Assembly (NCBI GenBank): GCA_963728075.1
Contig: CAVSIP010000001.1
Coordinates: forward strand, 1 to 64,000
DNA length: 64,000 nt
Origin: CAVSIP01 sp963728075
GTDB lineage: Bacteria; Actinomycetota; Actinomycetes; JAFAQI01; DASSKL01
Direction of reading: 5' to 3'
Position 1 is the first letter of the stretch, and each line of letters starts with the position of its first letter. The notes under the pieces are model-generated. The model worked only from the letters and a program-made list of their open reading frames with translations. It did no database searches and had not been told where the DNA came from. The translations under genes were made by a program, and so were the position numbers. Positions 1 through 8,939 of this stretch are shown here, piece after piece.

Positions 1-46
1 TAATAAGTTCTGTGGTAAATCAAACATGATAAGAACGCATCACTTT

Positions 47-1025
47 CTACAGACCGATGATCGGTTCTGTCTTCAATGGCAGTGTGACGGTGAAAGTGCT
101 GCCTTGCCCCTGCTCGCTTTTCACGGTGACCGTTCCACCCATCTCGCGCGCGTATTTCTGGACGATGGCTAGTCCTAAGCCCGTGCCGCCGTACTTGCGC
201 TTTGACGTCTGGTCAACTTGTCGAAATTCCTCGAAAATAAACTCGCTCGCGTGCGGTGGAATACCGATGCCGGTATCTTGGACGACGATGTTCCACGTCT
301 CATCATTGCATTCCAGCGCGAGCCGTACGTTCCCTTGCTCGGTGAACTTGATCGCATTGCCAAGCAGGTTGATGGCGATTTTCGAAATCGATTCTTCATC
401 CCCGTACAGCGTTTCGGGCAGCTTTTCGTCAATGTCGGTCTCGAAGGCGAGATCCTTCTTCTCCGCCAGTACGCTGATTTCGCTTGCCCAACGCTTCGCC
501 ACTTGGCGCGGTGCAAATGGTTGGTTCGCCAACTCCAAGCGTCCCGACTTAACCCGTGATAGGTCGAGGAAATCGTTGATCAATTGCAGCAGGCGTTTGC
601 TGTTCGAGCGGATGCGATTTGAGATAGGTTTCGGTCTTCGGGTTATAATCCGTGCCGCCGATCCGGTTCAGGATAATGCCGGTGAAGCCCTCGATCGCGT
701 TGAGCGGTGTTCGCAGTTCGTGCGACATGGTCGAAAGAAACTCTGATTTGAGCCGTGAGTTTTCATCCGCCAGCCGCTTTGCCGCCTGCAGCTCCTTGAT
801 CAGCCGCTTACGTTCCAGATCAACGCGCACGTACTCGTCAATGTCGCTGGCGAGTTGTTTGTTTTCAGCTTCTGTTCTCAAAAACTCGTCAACAGTTGCC
901 TCTAGCTCGATGGCGCTGTCCTTGAGTTCTTGTTCAAGTTTAGCGTTTTCCGCTTGAAGCTGTGCGATGGTCGCTTCCAATGCCTCGCGGCTGTTAGCGT
1001 CCAGATTTACAGTGTTTGTTTCCAT
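47..1025 (-). CDS. Soluble sensor histidine kinase (HisKA-HATPase), one frameshift
   Basis: Two-component histidine kinase of about 325 residues. The N-terminus is a Leu/Glu-rich predicted coiled coil (about residues 10-90) with no membrane segment, so the protein is probably cytosolic. The HisKA box STMSHELRTPLNAI puts the phospho-His near residue 102. The ATPase domain follows with N box NLLGNAIKFTEQG, G1 DTGIGI and G2 GGTGLGLAI. The frame breaks near 600, between the DHp helices and LINDFLDLSR, by a one-base indel; both sides are strongly conserved, so this looks like an error. I chose the ATG at 1025 because AAAGGATGG lies 9 bases upstream; an ATG at 1049 is also in frame. No cognate regulator is adjacent; three SpoIIAA-like genes are divergent from it. 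Confidence 0.9.
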
Positions 1026-1291
1026 GCGTGGGTACCATCCTTTGTACACATGTACACAGCGTTGTTATTTCCATTGTGGCTGTGATTTGGCAATTAGTCC
1101 CATAAGCTTTTTGTTCTTAGGAGTTTTCTTACGGTTGCATCCTAACTTTGACTTTATACTTTATATAATAATTCTAAACAACAGTTAGGATGTATAGAAA
1201 TCTTACATTGTGAAAAATTAGTGAAAATGTACTTATCGAGCGATTTGCCCGATTACAATTTATTCACGGATTGTTGAAAAGGCGGAGAGAA

Positions 1292-1693
1292 ATGTCAAGG
1301 CAGACAGTTAGCGACACCGAATACGCCACCCTCTGGTATTACCCGGAAGCCAAAATCATCCATCATCAATTTCACAAGTTCATTCATGGCGCCGAATTCC
1401 GTCAAGTTCTTGAAAAAGGATTCGATGTCTTCAAGCAATATGGCGCGGATAAATGGCTCTCGGACGACCGCCTTAATTCTGCACTCCCATCCGCCGATAC
1501 CGAATGGGGGCAGCAGGATTGGTTTCCGCGCGTATTCGCTGCTGGTTGGAAGTACTGGGCGATTGTGATGCCCGACAAAGTCGTCGGGAAAATGAATATG
1601 AAGCACTTCATCGACGCCTACTCGACGCAGGGATTGACCATCGACATCTTCGATGACCCTGACCTTGCCCTGAAGTGGCTCGAGTCGGTCTGA
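1292..1693 (+). CDS. SpoIIAA-like (STAS/SEC14-type) protein, tandem copy 1
   Basis: Small soluble protein of 133 residues, first of three tandem paralogues. The text resembles SpoIIAA-like proteins (PF11964-type): an N-terminal strand region with LWYYPE, a central KWLSDDR motif, WFPRVFAAGWKYWAIV in the middle, and a C-terminal VDIFDDPDLALKWL-type end. The precise role of this family is unknown; STAS-like folds often act as regulatory or ligand-binding modules. The ATG at 1292 follows GGCGGAGAG with good spacing. An AT-rich stretch (1060-1290) lies between it and the divergent kinase and probably holds its promoter. This is the only intact copy of the three. Confidence 0.75.
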   Translation: MSRQTVSDTEYATLWYYPEAKIIHHQFHKFIHGAEFRQVLEKGFDVFKQYGADKWLSDDRLNSALPSADTEWGQQDWFPRVFAAGWKYWAIVMPDKVVGKMNMKHFIDAYSTQGLTIDIFDDPDLALKWLESV

Positions 1694-1789
1694 ACGCTAA
1701 GGTGAATATGCGGGGGTTCTTGCTAATGCGCATATACAACCCATCGGAAGACTAATTTGTGGGTTGCTGCATTCTAAGGGGGTACTTTC

Positions 1790-2193
1790 GTGTCTAGGCA
1801 AACTATTATCGATACCGAGTACGCTACTCTTTGGTATTATCCCGAAGAGAAAATCGTACATCATCAATTTCATAAGTTCATCCATGGGGACGAGTTCCGC
1901 CAGGTGATCCTCGAAAGGGGGTGGAACAATTCAAGCAGAACGACGTCCGAAGTGGCTGTCGGACGACCGCATGAATTCCGCGCTCCCCGTCCTGACCGAT
2001 AGTGAGTGGGCGCAGGAGGATTGGTTTCCGCGCGTGTTCGACGCCGGTTGGAGCTATTGGGCGATTGTCATGCCCGACAAAGTGGTCGGTAAGATGAACA
2101 TGCGCGGACTTATCGAAGAAATCTCAGAGCGGGGATTACCGTCGATATCTTCGATGATCCTGAGACGCCGTTAAATGGCTTAAGTCGGTTTAG
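1790..2193 (+). CDS. SpoIIAA-like protein, tandem copy 2 (GTG start, frameshifted)
   Basis: Second tandem paralogue, aligned end to end with copy 1: EYATLWYYPEEKIVHHQFHK at the start, KWLSDDRMNSALP in the middle and WAIVMPDKVVGKMNM near the end. It begins with GTG at 1790. The frame breaks near 1905-1965 (several one-base indels) and again at about 2135 and 2172. Restoring these gives a C-terminus ending in LKWLKSV and a stop at 2191-2193. Because the protein text is conserved on both sides of each break, the damage is probably sequencing error, although decay of a redundant copy cannot be excluded. Confidence 0.65.
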
Positions 2194-2317
2194 CGTCGAG
2201 CCGCCTTACTCGAAGCTCGGGACGTAGCCCCCGTAGCTAAGCGTATTGATTTTACCGGTCAGGCAAACTCACGACCGAATATTGCTTAAACAAATATAGA
2301 AGGAAAGAGGTGCATTC

Positions 2318-2721
2318 TTGTCAAGGCAGACGATTAGTGAAACCGAGTACGCAACGCTCTGGTACTACCCGGAGGACAAAATCGTTCATCACCAATTCCA
2401 TAAGTTCATTCACAGTGATGAGTTCCGCAAGATGTTGATGAATGGGGTCGACGTCTTCAAACAGTATGGCGCGGATAAATGGCTCTCGGACGACCGCCTC
2501 GAATGGGGCGATGACCGCCGAAGATATCCAATGGGGTCAGGATGTCTGGACTCCAGCCGTTTTCGCGGCGGGCTGGAAGTATTGGGCGATCATGATGCCC
2601 GATAAGGTGGTCGGCAAAATGTCCATGCGCCGGTTGATCGATCAGTATTCGGAGATGGGTGTGACCGTCGATATTTTCGACGACACCGAAGAAGCTGCTG
2701 AAGTGGCTGCGGTCATTCTGA
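2318..2721 (+). CDS. SpoIIAA-like protein, tandem copy 3 (TTG start, frameshifted)
   Basis: Third tandem paralogue. It starts with TTG at 2318 behind AGGAAAGAGG (2301-2310). The N-terminal half, TLWYYPEDKIVHHQFHKFIH and KWLSDDR, matches copies 1 and 2. A frameshift near 2500 leads into GAMTAEDIQWGQDVWTPAVF and the conserved WAIMMPDKVVGKMSM. An extra base near 2697 hides the natural end; corrected, the protein ends EEALKWLRSF with a stop at 2719-2721, just before a strong terminator. The three copies use ATG, GTG and TTG starts. Confidence 0.65.
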
Positions 2722-2748
2722 TCGTCGCGTCAAAGGGTGCGCAGGAAT

Positions 2749-2777
2749 AAAAAAACCGCCCCAATTGGGGCGGTTTT
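2749..2777. terminator. Bidirectional intrinsic terminator
   Basis: A perfect stem (AAACCGCCCC / GGGGCGGTTT) with an AATT loop is flanked by an A-run on the left and a T-run on the right. It can therefore stop transcription of the SpoIIAA-like genes from the left and of the cold shock gene from the right. Confidence 0.9.
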
Positions 2778-2797
2778 CGAAGTTTTAAGCCTAAAGC

Positions 2798-3013
2798 TTA
2801 TTCGCGCACAACCGTGACCGAACTCGCTTGCTTGCCCTTCTTGCCTTCGGTGATCTCGAATTCGACCGTTTCACCTTCGTTCAGCGAGCGGAAGCCGCTT
2901 GCCTGAATTTCCGAGTAGTGAACGAACAGATCGGGACCATTTTCCGGGGTGATGAAGCCGTAGCCTTTTTCACCATTGAACCACTTCACTGTACCGCGTG
3001 AACGCTGAGCCAT
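2798..3013 (-). CDS. csp: Cold shock protein (CspA family)
   Basis: Single-domain RNA chaperone of 71 residues, the usual length for the family. It binds single-stranded nucleic acid on an OB fold and counters RNA secondary structure. RNP1 (KGYGFITP, about residues 16-23) and RNP2 (DLFVHYSEI, about 28-36) are both present, with the typical TVKWFNGEKG start. The start codon is preceded by AGGAGAGAGCAGCA. A long 5' region (to about 3250) would fit a structured cold-shock leader, but I see no conserved cold box. Confidence 0.96.
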   Translation of the reverse strand: MAQRSRGTVKWFNGEKGYGFITPENGPDLFVHYSEIQASGFRSLNEGETVEFEITEGKKGKQASSVTVVRE

Positions 3014-3424
3014 TGCTGCTCTCTCCTGAATTTGAACTGGTTTCTGCTCTAGCCTTGGGTACTCACACTCTATCCAGATAATTCAGGACACTCATGCGGT
3101 ACTTTTTGAGAAGAACTTGAGCTTTCGTAACTAAACCCTCACAGTATGGGGCTACGTAGCTCAGAAATCTATCTTCTCGTCTGGCATAGCCGATGTTGAA
3201 CCAAAGCATCGACGTGGGAAAGACGATATTGTCTTGTAAATATCCACACTGCACTTACACTATACGAGGTTTTTTTTGAATAGTCTACACCTAATTTAGA
3301 CGCCACGAACAAATTTTCCGCCCTGTTTCTTCGCTTGCGCGGTGCGCGATTGGTCAGATGACGTTCGCGACGGGGTGAGGTAAGCTTGCACTTATATCAG
3401 CAGTCAGTAATGAAAGGATTATGG
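3014..3424. other. Intergenic region between divergent csp and aldo/keto reductase
   Basis: About 410 bases without a supported gene. It should contain the divergent promoters of csp and the reductase gene. AT-rich stretches lie around 3240-3290. I see no clear operator or RNA gene. Confidence 0.5.
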
Positions 3425-4436
3425 ATGGCGCAGCCCTTTACACCGGAATATTTGGCGCAGCCGGATCGCTATGAGCAGATGCCTTATCGTCGCTGTGGGC
3501 GCAGCGGCTTGAAGCTCCCGGTGATTTCGCTGGGACTCTGGCACAATTTCGGCGGCTATGACACCCTCGAAAACGCGCGGGCGATGCTCCGCCGCGCCTT
3601 CGACCTCGGCATCACCCACTTTGACCTCGCCAACAACTATGGACCGCCGCCCGGCTCCGCCGAGGAGACCTTCGCGCAGGTGATGCAGAAAGACCTGCAT
3701 CGCCTACCGCGACGAGTTGATCATCTCGACCAAAGCCGGGCTATGACATGTGGGAGGGTCCCTACGGCGAGTGGGGATCGCGCAAGTACCTGCTTGCCAG
3801 CCTCGACCAGAGCCTCAAGCGGATGAACCTCGACTACGTCGATATTTTCTACAGCCATCGCTTTGACCCGGACACCCCGTTAGAGGAAACGATGGGCGCG
3901 CTCGCTAGCGCGGTGCAGCAGGGCAAGGCGCTCTATGTCGGTATTTCCAACTACAACGGTGAGCAGACGCGGCAAGCCGCCCGGATTTTGAAGCGAGATG
4001 GGGGTGCCGCTGCTGATCAATCAGGTCGCCTATAACATGCTCAACCGTTGGGTCGAAGGCGATCTGCTGGACGCGGCGGCTGAAACCGGCATCGGCTTGA
4101 TCTTCTTCTCGCCGCTGGCGCAGGGGCGGCTCAGCGATCGCTATCTGAACGGCATCCCTGAAGATTCGCGCGGCGATCAAGTCCGGGCGCTTCCTAAAGC
4201 CCGAACAGATCACGCCGGAGTATCTGGCAAAAGCGCGCCAGCTCAACGAGATCGCCCAAGCGCGCGGGCAGTCGCTCGCCGAGATGGCGTTGGCGTGGGT
4301 GCTGCGCCATCCAGTCGCCGCCTCCGCGCTGATCGGCGCGAGCAGCGTCGCCCAAGTCGAAGATGACGCCGCGACGGCGCAGAAGCTCGACTTCACGCCT
4401 GCCGAACTGCAAGCGATCGACGCCGCGCTCGCCTGA
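3425..4436 (+). CDS. Aldo/keto reductase, YghZ / L-glyceraldehyde-3-phosphate reductase type (frameshifted)
   Basis: NADPH-dependent aldo/keto reductase, about 337 residues after correction. The AKR tetrad can be read: Asp and Tyr in HFDLANNYGPPPG, Lys in LIISTKAGYDMW, His in DIFYSHRFDPDTP. The Pro-Gly-rich PPPGSAEE loop and the KAGYDMW text are typical of the YghZ/GPR group, which reduces L-glyceraldehyde 3-phosphate and related aldehydes. The frame breaks at about 3700, 3740 (one extra G before CTATGAC), 4000 and 4185. The ATG at 3425 follows GAAAGGATT. The gene appears monocistronic; a palindromic repeat lies downstream. Confidence 0.88.
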
Positions 4437-4516
4437 TTTCGCGCTTTGCCGCTTACTGCTCCATAGGCTAGGTGTGTACCCAGCTTGACGTTCATCGACG
4501 ACAGCAATCGGATTGG

Positions 4517-4545
4517 GTAGGGGCAGATCTCAGATCCGCCCCTAC
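4517..4545. repeat. Palindromic repeat family A, copy 1
   Basis: Inverted repeat with ends GGTAGGGGC and GCCCCTACC around a short AT-containing centre. It lies 3' of the reductase gene. Six similar copies occur in the left part of the window. Confidence 0.8.
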
Positions 4546-4703
4546 CAGCGATCCATCCAGCGCTTTGACGGTTTAGCCTCCCTACGGGACGGTGGCTAGC
4601 GCGAGATCTTTTTACTCAGCACTCAGTCCTCAGCACTCGGATCTCTTTGTGCACTTAACCCCATTCGGATTGACAGTCCCCGCCACATGTTTTACTGTTA
4701 TGG

Positions 4704-4717
4704 TGAAAGCGCTTACA
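4704..4717. promoter_or_regulatory. cre/LacI-family operator-like inverted repeat
   Basis: TGAAAGCGCTTACA fits the core of the catabolite-responsive and LacI-family operator pattern (TGNAARCGNWWWCA). It is centred about 95 bases before the glucanase start. Assignment to a specific regulator is inference. Confidence 0.5.
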
Positions 4718-4723
4718 AATTTT

Positions 4724-4737
4724 TAGGAGCGCTCCCA
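4724..4737. promoter_or_regulatory. CelR-like operator
   Basis: TAGGAGCGCTCCCA differs by one base from TGGGAGCGCTCCCA, the established target of CelR, a LacI-family regulator of cellulase genes in Thermobifida. It lies about 65 bases upstream of the GH3-GH16 start codon, a fitting place for sugar-dependent repression. Confidence 0.6.
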
Positions 4738-4802
4738 TTTTAGGGATTACGGTCGATTTGCCGCCCTGATAATTAGGTTTATCACAGGAGTAAATAGTTT
4801 AA

Positions 4803-7800
4803 ATGAACCCTCATTTACGCCCATTTCGGTTCTTGATCATCCTCGCGCTGTTCTTGATGCCTCGGCGTCACCATCGCCGGCGCGCAGGACTGGTGACCAG
4901 CCTGAACCCTATCGCAACCCGGATCTTCCGGTCGCGGATCGCGTCGCCGATCTTTTGGCGCGGATGACGCTCGACGAGAAGATCGGGCAGATGACGCTGG
5001 TCGAGAAGAACAGCCTCACGCCCGCTGACGTGACCCAGTTTGCTATCGGCGGCGTTTTGAGCGGCGGCGGCGGTTATCCCGCCAATGGTAATTCCGTCGA
5101 GACGTGGGCACAGATGACGTCGGGCTTCCAGCAGGGCGCGCTCGAACTCGCGCCTCGGCATCCCGATCATTTACGGCGTGGATGCCGTTCACGGACACAA
5201 CAATCTGCGCGGCGCGACCATCTTCCCGCAGAACGTCGGCTTGGGCGCGACCCGCGACGCCGATCTGGTCGAGCAGATCGGGCGCGCGACCGCCCAAGAG
5301 ATGATCGCCACCGGCATTTACTGGGACTATGCCCCGGTGATCGCCGTGCCGCAGGATATTCGCTGGGGACGCACCTACGAGGGTTACGGCGAGAACACCG
5401 AACTCGTCACCGAGCTGGGCGTCGCCTTCATTCACGGCTTGCAGGGCGACGATCTCGCCGCGCCTGACACTGTGCTGGCGACGCCCAAGCACTTCATCGG
5501 CGACGGCGGCACGGCATGGGGCACTTCGCCGTTCGGACCGCGCAACATTGATCGCGGCGTCACCGACGTCGACGAAGCGACGCTGCGCGCGCTGTTACCT
5601 GCCGCCGTATCAAGCCGCGATCGATGCGGGCGCGCAGAGCATCATGATTTCGTTCTCCAGTTGGGGCGGGCTGCGGATGCACGCCCAGAAGTACCTGATC
5701 ACCGACGTGCTCAAGGGCGAACTCGGTTTCGACGGCTTCACCGTCTCCGACTGGGCGGGCATGGACGACGCCGCGCCGACCTACTACGACGCGATGGTCA
5801 CGTCGGTCAACGCCGGCGTCGATATGAACATGGTGCCGCAGGATTACCAGCAAGTTCATCACCACCATGCAGCAGGCGGTCGCCAGCGGCGACATCACCG
5901 AGGAACGGATCGACGATGCCGTCAGCCGCATCCTCAAGGTGAAATTCGAGCTGGGACTGTTCGAACATCCCTTTGCCGACCCGGCGCTGGCGGATACGGT
6001 CGGCTCGGACGCGCATCGCGCGCTCGCCCGCCAAGCCGTCGCCGAGTCGCAGGTGCTCTTGAAGAACGACGATCAAACGCTGCCGCTCGCCAAAGACACG
6101 CCGCTGATCCTGGTGGCGGGCAGCGCTGCCGACAACATCGGCATTCAGTCCGGCGGCTGGACGATTGAATGGCAGGGCAGAGCGGCAACATCACCCCCGG
6201 CACGACCATCCGCCAAGCCATCGAGAACACCGTCGGCGCGGATACGCGAAGTGCATGTTCAACCGCGCTGGGAATTTCAGCGACCTGACCGGCACGGCGG
6301 ACGTCGGCGATTGTCGTCGTCGGCGAGCGCCCCTATGCCGAGTACGAAGGCGACAGCGCGACGCTGGCGCTCTGCCGCGACTGATCTGGCGACCGTCCGG
6401 CGCGTGCGCCCGCTCGACCGATAAGCTGATCCTCGTCGTCGTCTCCGGGCGTCCGGTGGTCATCGACGAACTGCTGCCCTCGCCGATGCCGTCGTCGCCG
6501 CGTGGCTGCCCGGCACTGAAGGGCAGGGCGTCGCCGACGTGCTGTTTGGCGATCAGCCGTTCACGGGCAAGCTGCCCTATACGTGGCTGCGCACCGTCGA
6601 TCAGCTTCCGTTTGATTTCGCCAATCTGCCGACCGATAGCTGCGACGCGCCGCTGTTCCCTTACGGCTACGGCTTGACCACTGACGACAGCACGTCGCCG
6701 TATCTCGATCTGGCCGCTGAGTGCGGTCCGGCGATCGAAGTTCGGCCGACGCTGCCGCCCGCCGTGATCACGTCCAATAATACGCCGACGCCGACTCCCG
6801 CGCCGACCGCAAGCCGCGCCGGTCGCCGCGCTTGCGCCGGACGGCGTTTACGGCGAAACCTACAACGCGCCCTTCCCGGTCAGCATTACGCTCGACGGCA
6901 GTTATGACGATTGGGCGGGCGTCCCGCGCGTGACCGTGCCGCAAGACGCCGACCTGTCTTCGACCCAGCCGTCGATCACCTTTGCCGCTGCCGCCGACGA
7001 CCAGAATCTCTACTTCTTCGCCAGCGTCGTTGACGACACTATCATCAGTGGCGAGCACGATGCCGATTACTGGAACGAGGACTCGGTCGAGTTCTACATC
7101 AACGCCACCGGCGATCTGACGCTCAAGAGCTATAAGGCGGGTGTCGCCCAGATCACCATTCCGGCGATGGACGTTGACCTTCCGGCGGATCAAGCCGTGT
7201 TTGGCGGTGTTCAGAGCGCCAGCGCGAACGCGAAAGTCGCCGGATCGTACACCGACAACGGTTATGCGCTCGAAGTCGCCGTCCCGCTGCACAACGATGC
7301 TTGGGACATCACGCCCGCTGATGGTGCCGAGATCGGTTTTCAGGTGCACCTCAATGGTACGTCGTCCGGCGACCGCGATACCAAGCTGATCTGGTCGAAA
7401 GCGGATACCAGCGACAGTTCCTATCAGGATCCCAGTGTTTTCGGCAAGCTGATCTTCACAGCGGTCAGCGCGGCGAGCAGACCCGCAGCCTATCATTTCG
7501 CCTCGCACTTGAGCGCCGACGGTCTGATCGACGACTTCGAGAGCGGCATCTGGATGGGTGCTGATGCCTCGAATACCGGTATCGGCTTTATTGCGTGGGG
7601 CGACACTGCCGAGAACACCAGCCTTGCCGTGCGCCTGCTGCCGCCTCAGTTCGGTCGATGCCGTCCCCGGCAAGGAAGCTGCGCCGAACAACGTGCTCGC
7701 CGTCGTCTACGACATCAACTCGTGGGGCGGTTTCACCCACGCTTTCACCGATGGCACCAACTGGATTTCGCAGGACTGGACGGCTTACGACGGCATCAGC

Positions 7801-8939
7801 TTCTGGCTCTATGGCAACAATACCGGGGGCGTCGTCCAGCTTGACCTGTTCGATAACCGCAACCCGAATCAACCCGGCGACACTGCCGAGCGCTGGTACT
7901 ACCGCCTCACCGACGATTACACCGGTTGGCAGCAGTTCACCATCCCGTTCGATCAGTTCCAGCGCCGCACCGACTTCCAGCCGAGCGGCGCGCCCGACGA
8001 TGGCTTGGGCTTGAACGAGGTTTCCGGTTATGCTTTCGGTTTCCCGGTCGGTGCGGGATGCAGTTCGCCTACCTTGACGACGTGCGCCTTGTGAAATCGG
8101 GCGCGCGCTGCGTCAGTCGTTCAACCTACTCCTAGTCCAACGGAGGTTCCGGTCGAAGTGGATAACAGCGTAACGTGGGATTCGCGCGAATGGAATCTGG
8201 TCTGGTCGGATGAATTCGACGGTGACGCCGGGACTCCCATCAATACCGCCAACTGGACGGCGGAGATCGGCGGCAATGGCTGGGGCAACAACGAGCGCGA
8301 GTATTACACCGATCGCCCGGAGAATGCCTCACTCGACGGTAACGGCAATCTCGCCATCGTCGCGCGGCAGGAGAACCCCGGCGATTATCACTGCCACTAC
8401 GGGACCTGTGAGTACACCTCTGCTCGCCTGATCAGCAAGGATAAGGTCGAGTTCACCTACGGTCGCGTCGAGGCGCGGATCCAGATCCCGCGCGGGCAGG
8501 GGATTTGGCCCGCCTTCTGGATGCTCGGCAATGACATCTCCAGCGCGGGCTGGCCCCAATCCGGCGAGATCGACATCATGGAGAACATCGGCAAAGAGCC
8601 GCAGAAGTCTACGGCACGATTCACGGACCCGGCTACTCCGGCGCGAACGGCATCGGCGCGTCTTACGGCGGCGACGCCGCCTTCGCCGACGACTTCCACG
8701 TCTATGCGGTCGATTGGGACCCGGACGTGATCCGCTGGTACGTCGATGGCAACCTGTATAACACCGTCAGCCGCAATGACGTTCACGGCAACGATTGGGT
8801 CTTCGATCACGATTTCTTCATCCTCCTCAACGTGGCGGTCGGCGGCGGTTGGCCCGGTTATCCCGACGAAACCAGCACCTTCCCCCAAACCATGCTGGTC
8901 GATTACGTCCGCGTCTACCAACTGGCGGACGGTTCGTAG
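4803..8939 (+). CDS. Secreted multidomain beta-glucanase: GH3 + CBM9-like + CBM11/CIA30-like + GH16 (many frameshifts)
   Basis: Apparent single polypeptide of about 1,380 residues. It has a signal peptide (FLIILALFLM, then a frameshift into VTIAGAQD) and a GH3 domain (4,920-6,700) whose VSDWAGMD holds the likely Asp nucleophile. A TPTPAPT linker near 6,790 leads to a CBM9-like domain (6,870-7,475) and a jelly-roll domain like CBM11/CIA30 (7,500-8,095). A second linker, QPTPSPTEVP (8,121-8,150), leads to a GH16 domain with the catalytic motif GEIDIMENIG. GH16 enzymes cut beta-1,3(4)-glucans internally and GH3 enzymes release glucose from the ends. About ten one-base frameshifts interrupt the text; one of them produces the TAG near 8,135 that would otherwise separate GH16. 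If that stop is real, GH16 is a separate gene that lacks its own signal peptide and ribosome site. Confidence 0.85.

Larger units (their letters stand above)
4437..4802. other. Intergenic region with repeats and the promoter of the GH3-GH16 gene
   Basis: About 365 bases. It holds one copy of the GTAGGGGC palindromic repeat (4517-4545), a CTCAGCACTC tandem motif (4616-4640) that recurs near 13,867, and two inverted repeats at 4704-4737 upstream of the glucanase gene. No coding sequence is visible. Confidence 0.7.

Noticed and set aside
1790..2721. Copies 2 and 3 of the SpoIIAA-like gene as pseudogenes
   Set aside because: Frames are restored by single-base changes and protein conservation continues on both sides, as in clearly essential genes of this window, so sequence error is the simpler cause.
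3063..3254. Open frame of 63 codons upstream of the cold shock gene
   Set aside because: No ribosome site, no recognisable protein pattern, and it lies where the csp leader is expected.
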